64,000 nt of DNA from M0108 sp937862735 (GTDB lineage Bacteria; Pseudomonadota; Gammaproteobacteria; Chromatiales; Chromatiaceae). Below are positions 27,858 to 37,664 of this stretch, piece by piece. The notes under the pieces were generated by a model. The model did no database searches, was not told the origin of the DNA, and saw only the letters and a program-made list of their open reading frames with translations. The position numbers were made by a program, and so were the translations under genes. Where the stretch lies: contig CALMDH010000045.1 of NCBI GenBank assembly GCA_937862735.1, positions 28,462 through 92,461 of the forward strand. Reading direction: 5' to 3'. Each line of letters starts with the position of its first letter. The stretch's first letter is position 1.

Positions 27858-28712
27858 TCATGGCAGCGGCGAGCGCAACCCCTGCACCAGGGCCAGATAA
27901 TCGGGCTCGTCAGGGCCGATGAGGCCATGGCGAATGCAGAAATCGATGATCACCAGGTTGCAGTTGAGCTTGAACTCATCCGTGGTCCGAATGGTTTCCA
28001 TCACCCGCTCGACAGGCCAGAGTTCAAAACCCGCCACCTCGCCATCCGTGTTCACGGGTTGAAAGTCGGGTGGCACCTCCAGGTCGTAGCAAAACATGAC
28101 ATCCGGCTTGAGGCCATGCCGACCATCGACGCAATAGCTGATGGCACCGACCGGGACCGCCCGGGATGACAGGGATTCGGGGATGCCGGCCTCTTCCTGG
28201 CATTCCTTGCGGATGTTCTCCGTCAGGCTCAGACCCCAGGGCAATCCCCCGGCGGCCAGGTGATCAAGGTGATTGGGAAAGACGCGGCGATTGGCGGCGC
28301 GGCGCGCCACCCAAAGTTTGTAGCCCTTTCCGTCATGGACGAAGCCATTGAGGTGTTGACCGTAGGCCCGCACGCCGAAGTAGGTGGCCGCCGAGCGGTC
28401 GATGAGCAGCCGCGGCCGCAACCGGTCCGAGGCCGCCACGGGATAGCGCTCGCCGTGGATATGGCCAATCAGCCCCTGGGCATGCAAGGCTTCCATCAAA
28501 TCATGGAAAATCGCCGTGCGTTCTTCCAGGCCGGTCGCCGGATGGGCCCAATCGACCCCGGTCTCGGACCAGGCCAGGATCTGGGGCCAGCCCTTCAGGC
28601 AGGGCAGGAAATCCCGGCGGATCTGCCCCACCCGTTCGCCATCGACCCGGAAGGGGACGAACTGACGGGGGTCCCAGCGATTACAAGCCTGGATGTGGTC
28701 GAGATAGCTCAT
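27858..28712 (-). CDS. Nudix hydrolase of the DUF4743/thiamine-pyrophosphokinase-related type
   Basis: Protein of 284 residues. The N-terminal half (CNRWDPRQFVPFRVDGERVG) is the DUF4743 domain found in Nudix proteins related to eukaryotic thiamine pyrophosphokinase. The second half holds a Nudix box, GLPWGLSLTENIRKECQEEAGI-like, with KE in place of the usual RE but with the metal-binding EE pair intact. The block YKLWVARRAANRRVFPN is typical of this family, several of whose members hydrolyse oxidised thiamine diphosphates. Single gene. The substrate is an inference from the family. Confidence 0.85.
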   Translation of the reverse strand: MSYLDHIQACNRWDPRQFVPFRVDGERVGQIRRDFLPCLKGWPQILAWSETGVDWAHPATGLEERTAIFHDLMEALHAQGLIGHIHGERYPVAASDRLRPRLLIDRSAATYFGVRAYGQHLNGFVHDGKGYKLWVARRAANRRVFPNHLDHLAAGGLPWGLSLTENIRKECQEEAGIPESLSSRAVPVGAISYCVDGRHGLKPDVMFCYDLEVPPDFQPVNTDGEVAGFELWPVERVMETIRTTDEFKLNCNLVIIDFCIRHGLIGPDEPDYLALVQGLRSPLP

Positions 28713-28829
28713 GTGGGACTGTTGACCAAGGTAGGTTTACGGCCGATACGACAGACGACCGTCGCGGGAGATTCAGGGTACGCGCGGCTCGTCCGAACGG
28801 CCCGCAGTAGTTCGTCCGAATGGCCCGAT

Positions 28830-29216
28830 CTAGAACTGGCCAGTCCGCAACAGGACCAGGGTGCAGGCGCGCTCGTGAGGGATACCCACGGCGGTCAGGC
28901 GCTCTTCCAGCGCAGGCGACTCGGTGCCGGGATTGAAGATCACCCGCCCCGGCCGCAGCGCCACGATATCCTCCACCATTCCCTGGCTACGCTCGGGACC
29001 GACGTAAAGGGTCAGGGTATGCACGGGCTCGGCGATGGCGGCCAGGCTCTTCATCACCGGAATGCCGTCGATGTCGGGAAAATGGGGATGGATGGGCAAC
29101 ACCCGATAGCCCATGTCATCCAGCAAGCGCAGGGCCTGGTAGGCGTAACGGGCCGGTTTCGGGCTGGCACCGAGGATCGCGACGCAATGTTCGGCGGGAT
29201 GGGAAGGAATCTGCAC
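28830..29216 (-). CDS. CoA-binding domain protein (YccU-like)
   Basis: Protein of 128 residues forming one CoA_binding_2 Rossmann domain. CVAILGASPKPARYAYQALRLL is the nucleotide-binding start, followed by GYRVLPIHP, LTLYVGPE and VIFNPGTESPALEE. The length fits the YccU family of unknown function. Next to the Nudix gene on the same strand with a 117-bp gap. Confidence 0.88.
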   Translation of the reverse strand: MQIPSHPAEHCVAILGASPKPARYAYQALRLLDDMGYRVLPIHPHFPDIDGIPVMKSLAAIAEPVHTLTLYVGPERSQGMVEDIVALRPGRVIFNPGTESPALEERLTAVGIPHERACTLVLLRTGQF

Positions 29217-29452
29217 ACGGCACCCCTTGGTTGTGTCGGCAAGGTCGCCATGGTAGCGAAGCGGCTATTCAGGGTCTATTCCCTCGCTGGGGGTCTCTTT
29301 GCACCGCTCAGGGTCGATTCACCCGCAGCGACGAGCCGCAACGGCCTTGGGGCACGCGAGATCCTCAGGGTGGCCCATCGGAAGGCCGCGGGAGACTGCT
29401 GGAAGGGGTTGACGTCCCCTCGCTCGATGGCCATAATTCGCGCCTTGATCAC

Positions 29453-29529
29453 GCGCCCGTAGCTCAGTTGGATAGAGTATCTGGCTACGAACCAGAGGGT
29501 CGGGAGTTCGAATCTCTCCGGGCGCGCCA
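29453..29529 (+). tRNA. tRNA-Arg (anticodon ACG)
   Basis: 77-nt cloverleaf: acceptor GCGCCCG/CGGGCGC, D-loop AGCTCAGTTGGATAGAG, anticodon stem TCTGG/CCAGA with loop CTACGAA (ACG), T-loop GTTCGAATC, encoded CCA. Followed after 28 bp by a Rho-independent terminator. Confidence 0.97.
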
Positions 29530-29557
29530 ATTCAAACAGATACTTAGCGAAAAGACA

Positions 29558-29580
29558 GAAAGGGCCGAAAGGCCCTTTTC
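29558..29580 (+). terminator. Rho-independent terminator after tRNA-Arg(ACG)
   Basis: AAAGGGCC-GAAA-GGCCCTTTT hairpin with a stable GNRA-type loop and a T-run, 29 bp after the tRNA. Confidence 0.9.
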
Positions 29581-29656
29581 GCGTTTTACCCCCACTTTCA
29601 TACCCCAGTTGAATTGGTGCGCGGCCCTCGGAACCCTATCGGCACCAGGCCAGTGC

Positions 29657-30370
29657 TCAAGCATCCCAGCCCAGTGCCGACACGATGCGCTGGAAATCCG
29701 CTGCCGGCGGGGCCGTCAGAACCAGCGCCTCCTCGGTTTGGGGATGACGAAATCGCAGCGCCGTCGCGGCCAACAGCAGGCGCCGGTTGTCGAAGCACTC
29801 GTTAAAGAACCGGTTATGGCGGCCGTCACCATGGGTCGTATCGCCGATGATGGGATGGAAGATATGCTTAAGGTGCCGGCGAAGCTGATGCTTACGGCCG
29901 GTCTTCGGTTGTAGCTCGACCAAGGCATAACGGGCGGTAGGGTAGCGGCCCACGCCGTGGGGAAGTTCGACGGTAGCGAGCCGCCGATATTGGGTAACCG
30001 CCGTTTGGGAGTCCTTGTCGCGATCTGCACACGCATCGGCCAGAGGATCGAGTTCTTCACGCAAGGCATAGTCGATCACCCCCGCCGGTTCGGGGAAGCC
30101 ACGCAGGATGGCGCGATAGGTCTTCTCGACCTGGCCGGCGGCAAACCGGGCTGTCATCGCGCGTGCCGTCCCAGGATCCAGGGCGAGCATCAGGATGCCG
30201 GAGGTAGGCTTATCCAGGCGATGCACCGGATAGACCCGTCGGCCAAGCTGGTTGCGCACCCGCTGCAGGACGAAGTCGGTCTCGTGCTTATCGATCAGGC
30301 TGCGATGAACGAGCAGGCCAGACGGTTTGTTGACGGCCACCAGCCAATCATCAAGGAAGAGGATATCCAT
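29657..30370 (-). CDS. truC: tRNA pseudouridine(65) synthase TruC
   Basis: RluA-family pseudouridine synthase, 237 residues. It carries the catalytic HRLDKPTSG (Asp53) and the TruC-like N-terminus DWLVAVNKPSGLLVHRS with the KHET segment. EPKTGRKHQ-type (ELQPKTGRKHQLRRHLKH) and HPIIGDTTHGDGRHNR are close to E. coli TruC over its length, which is why position 65 of tRNA is proposed as target. No S4 domain. The start at 30370 is supported by homology. Confidence 0.92.
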   Translation of the reverse strand: MDILFLDDWLVAVNKPSGLLVHRSLIDKHETDFVLQRVRNQLGRRVYPVHRLDKPTSGILMLALDPGTARAMTARFAAGQVEKTYRAILRGFPEPAGVIDYALREELDPLADACADRDKDSQTAVTQYRRLATVELPHGVGRYPTARYALVELQPKTGRKHQLRRHLKHIFHPIIGDTTHGDGRHNRFFNECFDNRRLLLAATALRFRHPQTEEALVLTAPPAADFQRIVSALGWDA

Positions 30371-30465
30371 GGACGCCAGAGCCTAATCGACATGCCAGAG
30401 GGATCCACCACATTCCCGAATGTTGCTTATCGCCACCGCTGACACTATCGTTCTCCTTAACACGG

Positions 30466-30517
30466 CCCCTTTCTGTTGATCCGCCTCGGCGGGGAGACTG
30501 CTAAGGGGTTTTTTTTT
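30466..30517 (+). terminator. Terminator-like hairpin plus T9 run with no gene before it
   Basis: Outer stem cccctt/aagggg with an inner ccgcc/ggcgg hairpin, immediately followed by nine T residues (30509-30517). On this strand no gene lies upstream: truC is on the other strand and ends its 5' side at 30370. It may end an unrecognised small RNA or be chance. Confidence 0.45.
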
Positions 30518-30610
30518 ATGCCCCCAACACGATTCTGCCTCCACACCTCCGACCAATCCCCCAACACCCCTGCTGATTGGGTTCAGGCCATGATGAAAAT
30601 TCCATCCACA

Positions 30611-30647
30611 AAAGCAAAAGGCTTAGGATTATTAGTCCTAAGCCTTT
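30611..30647 (-). terminator. Rho-independent terminator of the tRNA cluster
   Basis: 12-bp perfect stem aaaggcttagga/tcctaagccttt (30617-30628, 30636-30647) followed on the minus strand by ttttgctttt. It lies 8 bp after tRNA-Lys, the last tRNA. Confidence 0.9.
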
Positions 30648-30654
30648 GAATTTA

Positions 30655-30730
30655 TGGTGGGCCATGAAGGATTCGAACCTTCGACCAATGGATTAAGAGT
30701 CCACTGCTCTACCAGCTGAGCTAATGGCCC
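30655..30730 (-). tRNA. tRNA-Lys (anticodon CTT)
   Basis: 76 nt: acceptor GGGCCAT/ATGGCCC, D-arm TTAGCTCAGCTGGTAGAG, anticodon loop CTCTTAA (CTT), T-loop GGTTCGAATCC, encoded CCA. Last tRNA of the Pro-Arg-His-Lys cluster. Confidence 0.96.
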
Positions 30731-30755
30731 GAACGTGGGCGAAATGATATCACTT

Positions 30756-30832
30756 TGGGGTGGACGATGGGAATCGAACCCACGACCGCAGGAGCCACAA
30801 TCCTGTGCTCTACCAACTGAGCTACGTCCACC
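30756..30832 (-). tRNA. tRNA-His (anticodon GTG)
   Basis: 77 nt including the histidine-specific extra 5' G (G-1) opposite C73. Acceptor GTGGACG/CGTCCAC, anticodon loop TTGTGGC (GTG), T-loop GGTTCGATTCC, encoded CCA. Confidence 0.96.
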
Positions 30833-30900
30833 ATCTAAACCAAAATCCCTGTTAGCGGCTTCCAAGCGATCGGTGCCGTGGTCACTCTCGGAAGCCAAAT

Positions 30901-30977
30901 TGGCACCCCGGGAGGGACTCGAACCCCCGACCCACGGCTTAGAAGGCCGTTGCTCTGTCCGGCTGAGCTACCGGGGC
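30901..30977 (-). tRNA. tRNA-Arg (anticodon TCT)
   Basis: 77 nt: acceptor GCCCCGG/CCGGGGT with a G1-U72 wobble, anticodon loop CTTCTAA (TCT), T-loop GGTTCGAGTCC, encoded CCA. Confidence 0.95.
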
Positions 30978-30998
30978 TTATAAGTTCGCTAGGGAAGG

Positions 30999-31075
30999 TG
31001 GTCGGGGTAGAGGGATTTGAACCCCCGACATCCTGCTCCCAAAGCAGGCGCGCTACCAGGCTGCGCTATACCCCG
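30999..31075 (-). tRNA. tRNA-Pro (anticodon TGG)
   Basis: 77 nt: acceptor CGGGGTA/TACCCCG, D-arm GCGCAGCCTGGTAGCGC, anticodon loop TTTGGGA (TGG), T-loop GGTTCAAATCC, encoded CCA. First gene of the minus-strand tRNA cluster. Confidence 0.96.
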
Positions 31076-31239
31076 CTTTCGGACTGGGTCCAGAAACCGA
31101 AGACTCGGCATCATACGCAAGGGCGTTTTTGGCGTCAATTAGGGGCCCCAGGTTTTTTGCGCGCCTGGTTGCCCTGGTTGCATTGCCTCGGAAGGTGGCT
31201 ATGATCTTGCCATTGTCCAACCGACTTCAGGTAGAACCC

Positions 31240-32097
31240 ATGAGTGCCCAGATTCTCGACGGTAAGGCCATCGCGGCGGAGATTCGCGCCGACATCAAGA
31301 CCCAGGTCGAGGCCCTGGTGACGGCGGGCAAGCGGCAGCCGGGACTGGCGGTGGTGCTGGTAGGCGACAACGCGGCCTCGCAGGTCTACGTGCGCAACAA
31401 GCGGGCGGCCTGCGCTGAGGTCGGTTTCTATTCCGAGCTGCATCAGTTACCGCCTGACACCCCCGCCGCGGACTTGCTGGCGTTGATTGACGACCTCAAT
31501 GCCCGGGAGGCCATCGACGGCATCCTGGTCCAGTTGCCCTTGCCGGACCACATCGACGAGGAGCAGGTCATCGAGCGCATCCTGCCGACCAAGGACGTGG
31601 ATGGCTTCCATCCCTACAACGTCGGTCGGCTGACCTTGCGCATGCCCCTGCTGCGCCCCTGCACGCCCAAGGGGGTGATGACCCTGCTGGAGCGCACGGG
31701 CCGCAACCTGGAGGGCCTCGACGCCCTCATCATCGGTCAATCCAATATCGTCGGCCGGCCCATGGCCCTGGAATTGCTGGCGGCGCGCTGCACCATCAGC
31801 ATCTGCCACAGCCGCACCCGGGATCTACCGGGCAAGATCGTTAATGCCGATCTGGTGGTGGCCGCCGTTGGCCGACCCAATTTCGTGCAGGGAGACTGGG
31901 TCAAGGAGGGGTCCATCGTCATTGATGTCGGCATCAACCGCACCGCGGCGGGGAACCTAGTGGGCGACGTGGACTTCGCGCCAGTGGCCGAGCGGGCCTC
32001 CTGGATCACGCCGGTGCCGGGCGGCGTCGGTCCCATGACCATCGCCAGCCTGTTGGAGAACACCTTGCAAGCGGCCAGGCTGCATGTTCAGGGCTGA
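31240..32097 (+). CDS. folD: Bifunctional methylenetetrahydrofolate dehydrogenase/cyclohydrolase
   Basis: Interconverts 5,10-methylene- and 10-formyl-tetrahydrofolate using NADP, 285 residues. ATG 31240 (MSAQILDGKAIAAEIR) with an AGGTAG upstream is chosen over an in-frame start 111 bp earlier. The catalytic Lys54 lies in SQVYVRNKRAACAEVG. GILVQLPLPDHI, KDVDGFHPYNVG, PCTPKGVMTLL and IGQSNIVGRPMALELL (NADP site) are all canonical, as is TPVPGGVGPMTIA near the C-terminus. Confidence 0.97.
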   Translation: MSAQILDGKAIAAEIRADIKTQVEALVTAGKRQPGLAVVLVGDNAASQVYVRNKRAACAEVGFYSELHQLPPDTPAADLLALIDDLNAREAIDGILVQLPLPDHIDEEQVIERILPTKDVDGFHPYNVGRLTLRMPLLRPCTPKGVMTLLERTGRNLEGLDALIIGQSNIVGRPMALELLAARCTISICHSRTRDLPGKIVNADLVVAAVGRPNFVQGDWVKEGSIVIDVGINRTAAGNLVGDVDFAPVAERASWITPVPGGVGPMTIASLLENTLQAARLHVQG

Positions 32098-32310
32098 GAG
32101 TCCATCTCTGCGCCGGCGCCGCCCCTCAGCAGCCCCAAGCTCTTACCAGACCTGTCGCTAGGCATGCCTAGACCCGGATCTGCCCCCTAAGAGTAGGGTC
32201 CTCGCTCTTTCGCCGAAAACAGTCCATTTTCCGGTTCCCGATATGCCCCCTAGGGGGCTTTCACGGTTCGGTAAGCGGTTGATGGACGGGTACTAAGCAT
32301 TAGCCCCGCA

Positions 32311-33855
<1,545 letters not shown>

Positions 33856-34288
33856 GGGGGAAAAGGACCGGAATAGGGATGAAGCGGGACAAGATTCGGC
33901 CAGCGCTTGCGGGGCGTTGCCGGACTAACTTTCATGGGCTGCCAGCCACACCCCAGACGATGAAAGTCTCCACTGGAGTGTTTCACGCTAACCGTGACTA
34001 ACTGAAATGAGGAGGGGCTCGACATGGCCCCGATGGTGATGGACCCAGGTGGGGTGCCTTAACCTTAACAGCGCCGTCACGCCCAGGCGGCGAAGATGGT
34101 AGCAGAGCCACCCATCAGGCGGAAACCGCGACCCGGTCACCGCGACCCGGTCAACCCCGCAAATCCTCCGCCATCCCCAGCATTCCGCGGCGAGGGGTTT
34201 TCCCGCGTCCTCCCAGCCCTTACCATGCGGGTTCAGTTCATGCCGCGGTATCCCCCGCCCCCCTTCCGTCCCACCAGGAGTACCCTAC
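33856..34288. other. Divergent intergenic region between cysS and ppiA
   Basis: About 430 bp. An 8-bp inverted repeat actttcat/atgaaagt (33928-33935 and 33960-33967) lies about 75 bp upstream of cysS and could be a cis-acting element. Otherwise no gene or RNA motif seen. Confidence 0.4.
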
Positions 34289-34864
34289 ATGCGGAGATTT
34301 TTGCTCGCTGGCCTTGCCCTCTTGACCCTGACCCTCGCCGGGGCGGCCCTGGCGGCCAATCCCAAGGTCAACATGCAGACCAACAAGGGCCTCATCGTCA
34401 TCGAACTCTATCCGGACCAGGCCCCCCAATCGGTGGCCAATTTTCTGGCCTACGTGGATACAGGCTTCTATGACGGCACCATCTTCCACCGTGTCATCCC
34501 GGACTTCATGATCCAGGGGGGTGGGTTCACCGCCGACCTGGAAAAAAAGGCGACCCGTGACCCCATCCCCAACGAAGCCGATAACGGCCTGAAGAACGAG
34601 CGCGGCACCCTGGCCATGGCCCGCACCAACGATCCCAACTCGGCCACGGCCCAGTTCTTCATCAATCACAAGGACAATGCCTTCCTCGACCACAGCGGCA
34701 AGAACCCGCGGGGTTGGGGTTATGCCGTCTTTGGCCGGGTCACGGACGGCATGAGCGTGTTGGATGCCATCGCTACGACCCCCACCGGGGCCAAGGGCAT
34801 GTTCCCCAAGGATGTGCCCCTGGAGACCATCGTGATCGAGAAGGCCAGCCGCGTCGACGGCTGA
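34289..34864 (+). CDS. ppiA: Periplasmic peptidyl-prolyl cis-trans isomerase (cyclophilin A type)
   Basis: Folding helper catalysing proline cis-trans isomerisation, 191 residues. A signal peptide (MRRFLLAGLALLTLTLAGAALA) sends it to the periplasm. Cyclophilin core: FHRVIPDFMIQGGG with the catalytic Arg, RGTLAMARTNDPNSATAQFF, WGYAVFGRV. AGGAG ribosome site 9 bp before the ATG. Followed by the cytoplasmic paralogue ppiB after 55 bp. Confidence 0.94.
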   Translation: MRRFLLAGLALLTLTLAGAALAANPKVNMQTNKGLIVIELYPDQAPQSVANFLAYVDTGFYDGTIFHRVIPDFMIQGGGFTADLEKKATRDPIPNEADNGLKNERGTLAMARTNDPNSATAQFFINHKDNAFLDHSGKNPRGWGYAVFGRVTDGMSVLDAIATTPTGAKGMFPKDVPLETIVIEKASRVDG

Positions 34865-34919
34865 GCCGACGCCAATCAGCATCCCATTCCTTTAGCCTCG
34901 CCAACCAGAGATTACTTCC

Positions 34920-35408
34920 ATGATCAGACTCACCACCAATCACGGCGATATCGCCATCGAACTCGACTTCGACAAGGCCCCGATCACCGCCAAAAACTTT
35001 GAGGATTACGTCCGCGACGGTCATTATGACGGGACTATTTTCCATCGCGTCATCAATGGCTTCATGATCCAGGGCGGGGGCATGGACACCCGCTTCACGC
35101 AGAAGCCCACCCGCGAGTCCATCCCTAATGAGGCCAAGAACGGCCTCAAGAACAAGGCTGGCACCATCGCCATGGCGCGCACCATGGACCCCCATTCCGC
35201 CAGCGCCCAGTTCTTCATCAACGTCGCCGACAATGGCTTCCTGGACTATCCCGGCCAGGACGGCTGGGGCTACTGCGTCTTCGGCAAGGTCACCGAGGGC
35301 ATGGACGTCGTCAACAAGATCAAGGGGGTAAAGACGGGCAATCGTCAGGGCCACCAGGATGTGCCGGTGGAGGACGTGGTGATCGAGAAGGCGGTCGTGG
35401 TGGAATAG
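34920..35408 (+). CDS. ppiB: Cytoplasmic peptidyl-prolyl cis-trans isomerase (cyclophilin B)
   Basis: Protein of 162 residues without signal peptide. FHRVINGFMIQGGGMD, AGTIAMARTMDPHSASAQFFIN and WGYCVFGKV give the complete cyclophilin active site. Paralogue of the preceding ppiA. The order ppiB-lpxH matches E. coli. Confidence 0.95.
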   Translation: MIRLTTNHGDIAIELDFDKAPITAKNFEDYVRDGHYDGTIFHRVINGFMIQGGGMDTRFTQKPTRESIPNEAKNGLKNKAGTIAMARTMDPHSASAQFFINVADNGFLDYPGQDGWGYCVFGKVTEGMDVVNKIKGVKTGNRQGHQDVPVEDVVIEKAVVVE

Positions 35409-35608
35409 CCAATTCCCGCCTCGGTTGAATGGCCCCCGCCGCGGTCGACAGGCGCGAGCCCGATGCCGCGGCCATGTCCGCCCATTCGGCTTGCCGGCGG
35501 TCCTTGACCGAGTGGCGGCAGTCCCTGCTCCGGGTAGCGGCTGACGGACCGACCGCGGGACGCAGTCATCTACGTCAATAGCCCCTGCCCCACCAAGCCT
35601 GACCGCCC

Positions 35609-36391
35609 ATGCCCGCTAGCCTTTTTATTTCTGACCTCCACCTGGCGCCGGAACGGCCGGCGACGGTGGCCCTGTTCCTCGACTTCCTGGGCCGGCAGGC
35701 CCGGGAGGCCGAGGCCCTCTATATCCTGGGCGACCTCTTCGACGCCTGGATCGGCGATGACGACGATGAGCCCCCCTACCCCGCCATCCGTGCCGCCCTG
35801 CGGGACCTGACGGCCAGCGGCACCCGCTGCGCCATCCTGCCCGGCAACCGCGACTTTCTCCTCGGTCGCCGCTTCCTGGCGGACACCGGCTGCGAGCTAC
35901 TGGCCGATCCGACCCGCATCGACCTTTACGGGACCCCGACCCTGCTGATGCATGGCGATCTGCTGTGCACCGACGACCGGGCCTATCAGCGTTTTCGCCG
36001 CGTCATTCGCAACCCGATCGTCAAACGGCTCTTTTTGTGGCGGGGGCTGGAGCGGCGCCGCGCCCTGGCCCAGGATTACCGGCGGCGCAGCATGGCGGCC
36101 ATCGCCGGCAAATCCCTCACGATCATGGACGTCAATCCTGACGCCGTCCTGGATGCCTTGCGGCGCCAGGGTGCCCGCCGGCTGATCCATGGCCACACCC
36201 ATCGGCCGGGGGATCATGCCCTGTCCCTGGATGGCCAGCCCGCCCAGCGCCTGGTCCTGGCGGAGTGGCGCGAGGGTCAGGGCGAGGCGCTGATAGTCGG
36301 TCCCGAGGGCTGTAGGCGACTGGCGTTGGGTCTTGGCTACCCGTTCAGACCCCCTCTCCCCAACCCTCCCCCACCAGGGGGGAGGGAGTAA
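35609..36391 (+). CDS. lpxH: UDP-2,3-diacylglucosamine hydrolase
   Basis: Lipid A pathway enzyme cleaving UDP-2,3-diacylglucosamine to lipid X and UMP, peripheral on the inner membrane, 260 residues. Calcineurin-like metal motifs: FISDLHL, LGDLFDAWIGDD, PGNRDFLLG and GHTHRPG. Odd: the last 17 or so residues (YPFRPPLPNPPPPGGRE) are encoded by a copy of the dispersed MITE-like repeat (36341-36447). The element therefore inserted into the 3' end of the gene and provides the stop codon. Confidence 0.94.
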   Translation: MPASLFISDLHLAPERPATVALFLDFLGRQAREAEALYILGDLFDAWIGDDDDEPPYPAIRAALRDLTASGTRCAILPGNRDFLLGRRFLADTGCELLADPTRIDLYGTPTLLMHGDLLCTDDRAYQRFRRVIRNPIVKRLFLWRGLERRRALAQDYRRRSMAAIAGKSLTIMDVNPDAVLDALRRQGARRLIHGHTHRPGDHALSLDGQPAQRLVLAEWREGQGEALIVGPEGCRRLALGLGYPFRPPLPNPPPPGGRE

Positions 36392-36447
36392 GAGAACCAA
36401 TGGCATGCGGTTCCGAAGCCCTTATAGCGCGCGAGGGGTCTGAACGA
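36341..36447 (+). repeat. MITE-like dispersed repeat, copy 4 (lpxH 3' end)
   Basis: Best preserved copy: left end ccgttcagaccccctctcc, right end gaggggtctgaacga, with 14-bp terminal inverted repeats. Central hairpin ccctcccccaccaggggggaggg type. It overlaps the last 51 bp of lpxH and lies between convergent lpxH and the DUF455 gene. Confidence 0.85.
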
Positions 36448-36458
36448 ATAGGGTCTGG

Positions 36459-37343
36459 CTAGCTTTCCCGGTGCCGGCTAAGCATGCGCGGGCCCCGCTG
36501 GCACAGGGCCTGGAGCCGTTCCAGTTCGGTCTCGGCAAAGCCGGCCTGGCGCCGGTCATCCAGGTTGAGGGGGCAGCGAATACTCTCGCCGAGGTGGGCG
36601 CCGAGTAGTTCAAAATAGCGGGTCTCCGGGTCCAGCCCCCTTGCGACGCACAGGTAGCGGAACCAGCGGGTACCGGCGGCCACATGGCCGACCTCGTCGC
36701 GCAGGATGACCGCCAGGCAGGCCGCCGTCTCCTCATCACCGGCTTCACGGAAGCGGGCCATCATGCCGGGCGTGACATCCAGGCCCCGGGCCTCCATGAC
36801 CCGCGGAACCAGGGCCATGCGCTCCAGGGGGTCGGCCGCGGTGCGCAGGGCCATGGACCAGAGGCCATCATGGGCGGGGAAATCGCCATAATCGAAGCCC
36901 AGGGCGCGGAGCCGATCGCGCATCAGCCCGAAATGCAGTGCCTCCTCGTCCGCCACCCGCACCCAGTCGTCGTAATAGGCCCGGGGCAGACCCCGGAAGC
37001 GCTGGACGGCATCCCAGGCCAGGTTGATGGCGTTGAACTCGATGTGGGCCACGGCATGGATGAGGGCCGCCCGTCCCTTGCCACCACCCTTGCTGGCGCG
37101 GGCGGAGCGCTTGGCCAGGTCGCGGGGGTGGACGAGCTCCGGGCGCGCGGGCCGGCCGGGCTCCGTCAGGGGATCGACGGGGCAGGACTCATCCAGGGCC
37201 AGGCGTCCGGCGCGCCAATCCGCCGCGGCCTGCCGCGTCGCCCGCTGCTTGGCCTCGGGGTCGCGCTCGCGCAGACAGGCCAGGGCGGCCGCGAACAGGC
37301 CGTCGCTAGAGGGCGTGGGTAGAGTGGCGTCTAGGGTGCTCAT
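36459..37343 (-). CDS. DUF455 ferritin-like protein
   Basis: Protein of 294 residues from ATG 37343 (MSTLDATLPTP). The second half is a four-helix ferritin-like region with paired metal-ligand patterns: HAVAHIEFNAINLAWD, ADEEALHFGLM and ILRDEVGHVAAG. These E-xx-H type motifs suggest a di-iron or di-manganese site. The family (DUF455) has no established reaction. Adjacent to a dispersed repeat at its 3' side. Single gene. Confidence 0.87.
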   Translation of the reverse strand: MSTLDATLPTPSSDGLFAAALACLRERDPEAKQRATRQAAADWRAGRLALDESCPVDPLTEPGRPARPELVHPRDLAKRSARASKGGGKGRAALIHAVAHIEFNAINLAWDAVQRFRGLPRAYYDDWVRVADEEALHFGLMRDRLRALGFDYGDFPAHDGLWSMALRTAADPLERMALVPRVMEARGLDVTPGMMARFREAGDEETAACLAVILRDEVGHVAAGTRWFRYLCVARGLDPETRYFELLGAHLGESIRCPLNLDDRRQAGFAETELERLQALCQRGPRMLSRHRES

Positions 37344-37664
37344 GGTATGGGAACCGCTACACTTCAGTTGGCCGGCACAGCCAAGGTGCCGAGGTTCAGA
37401 TTTGCCAGGGTGAGGAACATCACCCACAACAGGTTCTTGATGGCCATAGTAGTTCTTGATCGAACAGGGCCTTGATCAAGATGTTCTTCACAACAATGAA
37501 TCATTCCAAATATTGATATTGCGGCGGAGGCGTACCGACCGCGCTGATCACCGCCCCCCGATGACGGTGATCAGCGTTTAAGTTGCGTCGGTCATGGCAA
37601 GTCTCGTTTCCCTGAGCACAAACCCCGATGCGGGCGTCAAAGATCGCCCTGGTCGAGGTCGCGT
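37344..37664. other. Intergenic region between hsdR and the DUF455 gene, with a strong hairpin
   Basis: About 320 bp, AT-richer than its surroundings. A perfect 12-bp inverted repeat cgctgatcaccg/cggtgatcagcg (37542-37553, 37565-37576) lies about 90 bp after hsdR. No T-run follows it on the hsdR strand, but the plus strand has TTTA. It may act as a weak terminator or mark the edge of the restriction island. Confidence 0.5.

Noticed and set aside
29276..29530. 84-codon minus-strand frame ending in PERFELPTLW
   Set aside because: Spurious translation of the complement of tRNA-Arg(ACG).
30638..30983. Small frames over the tRNA genes (SSVGRAQDCGSCGRGFDSHRPP-like and WESNPRPQEPQSCALPTELRPP-like)
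   Set aside because: These are the well-known spurious translations of tRNA-His and tRNA-Arg sequences.
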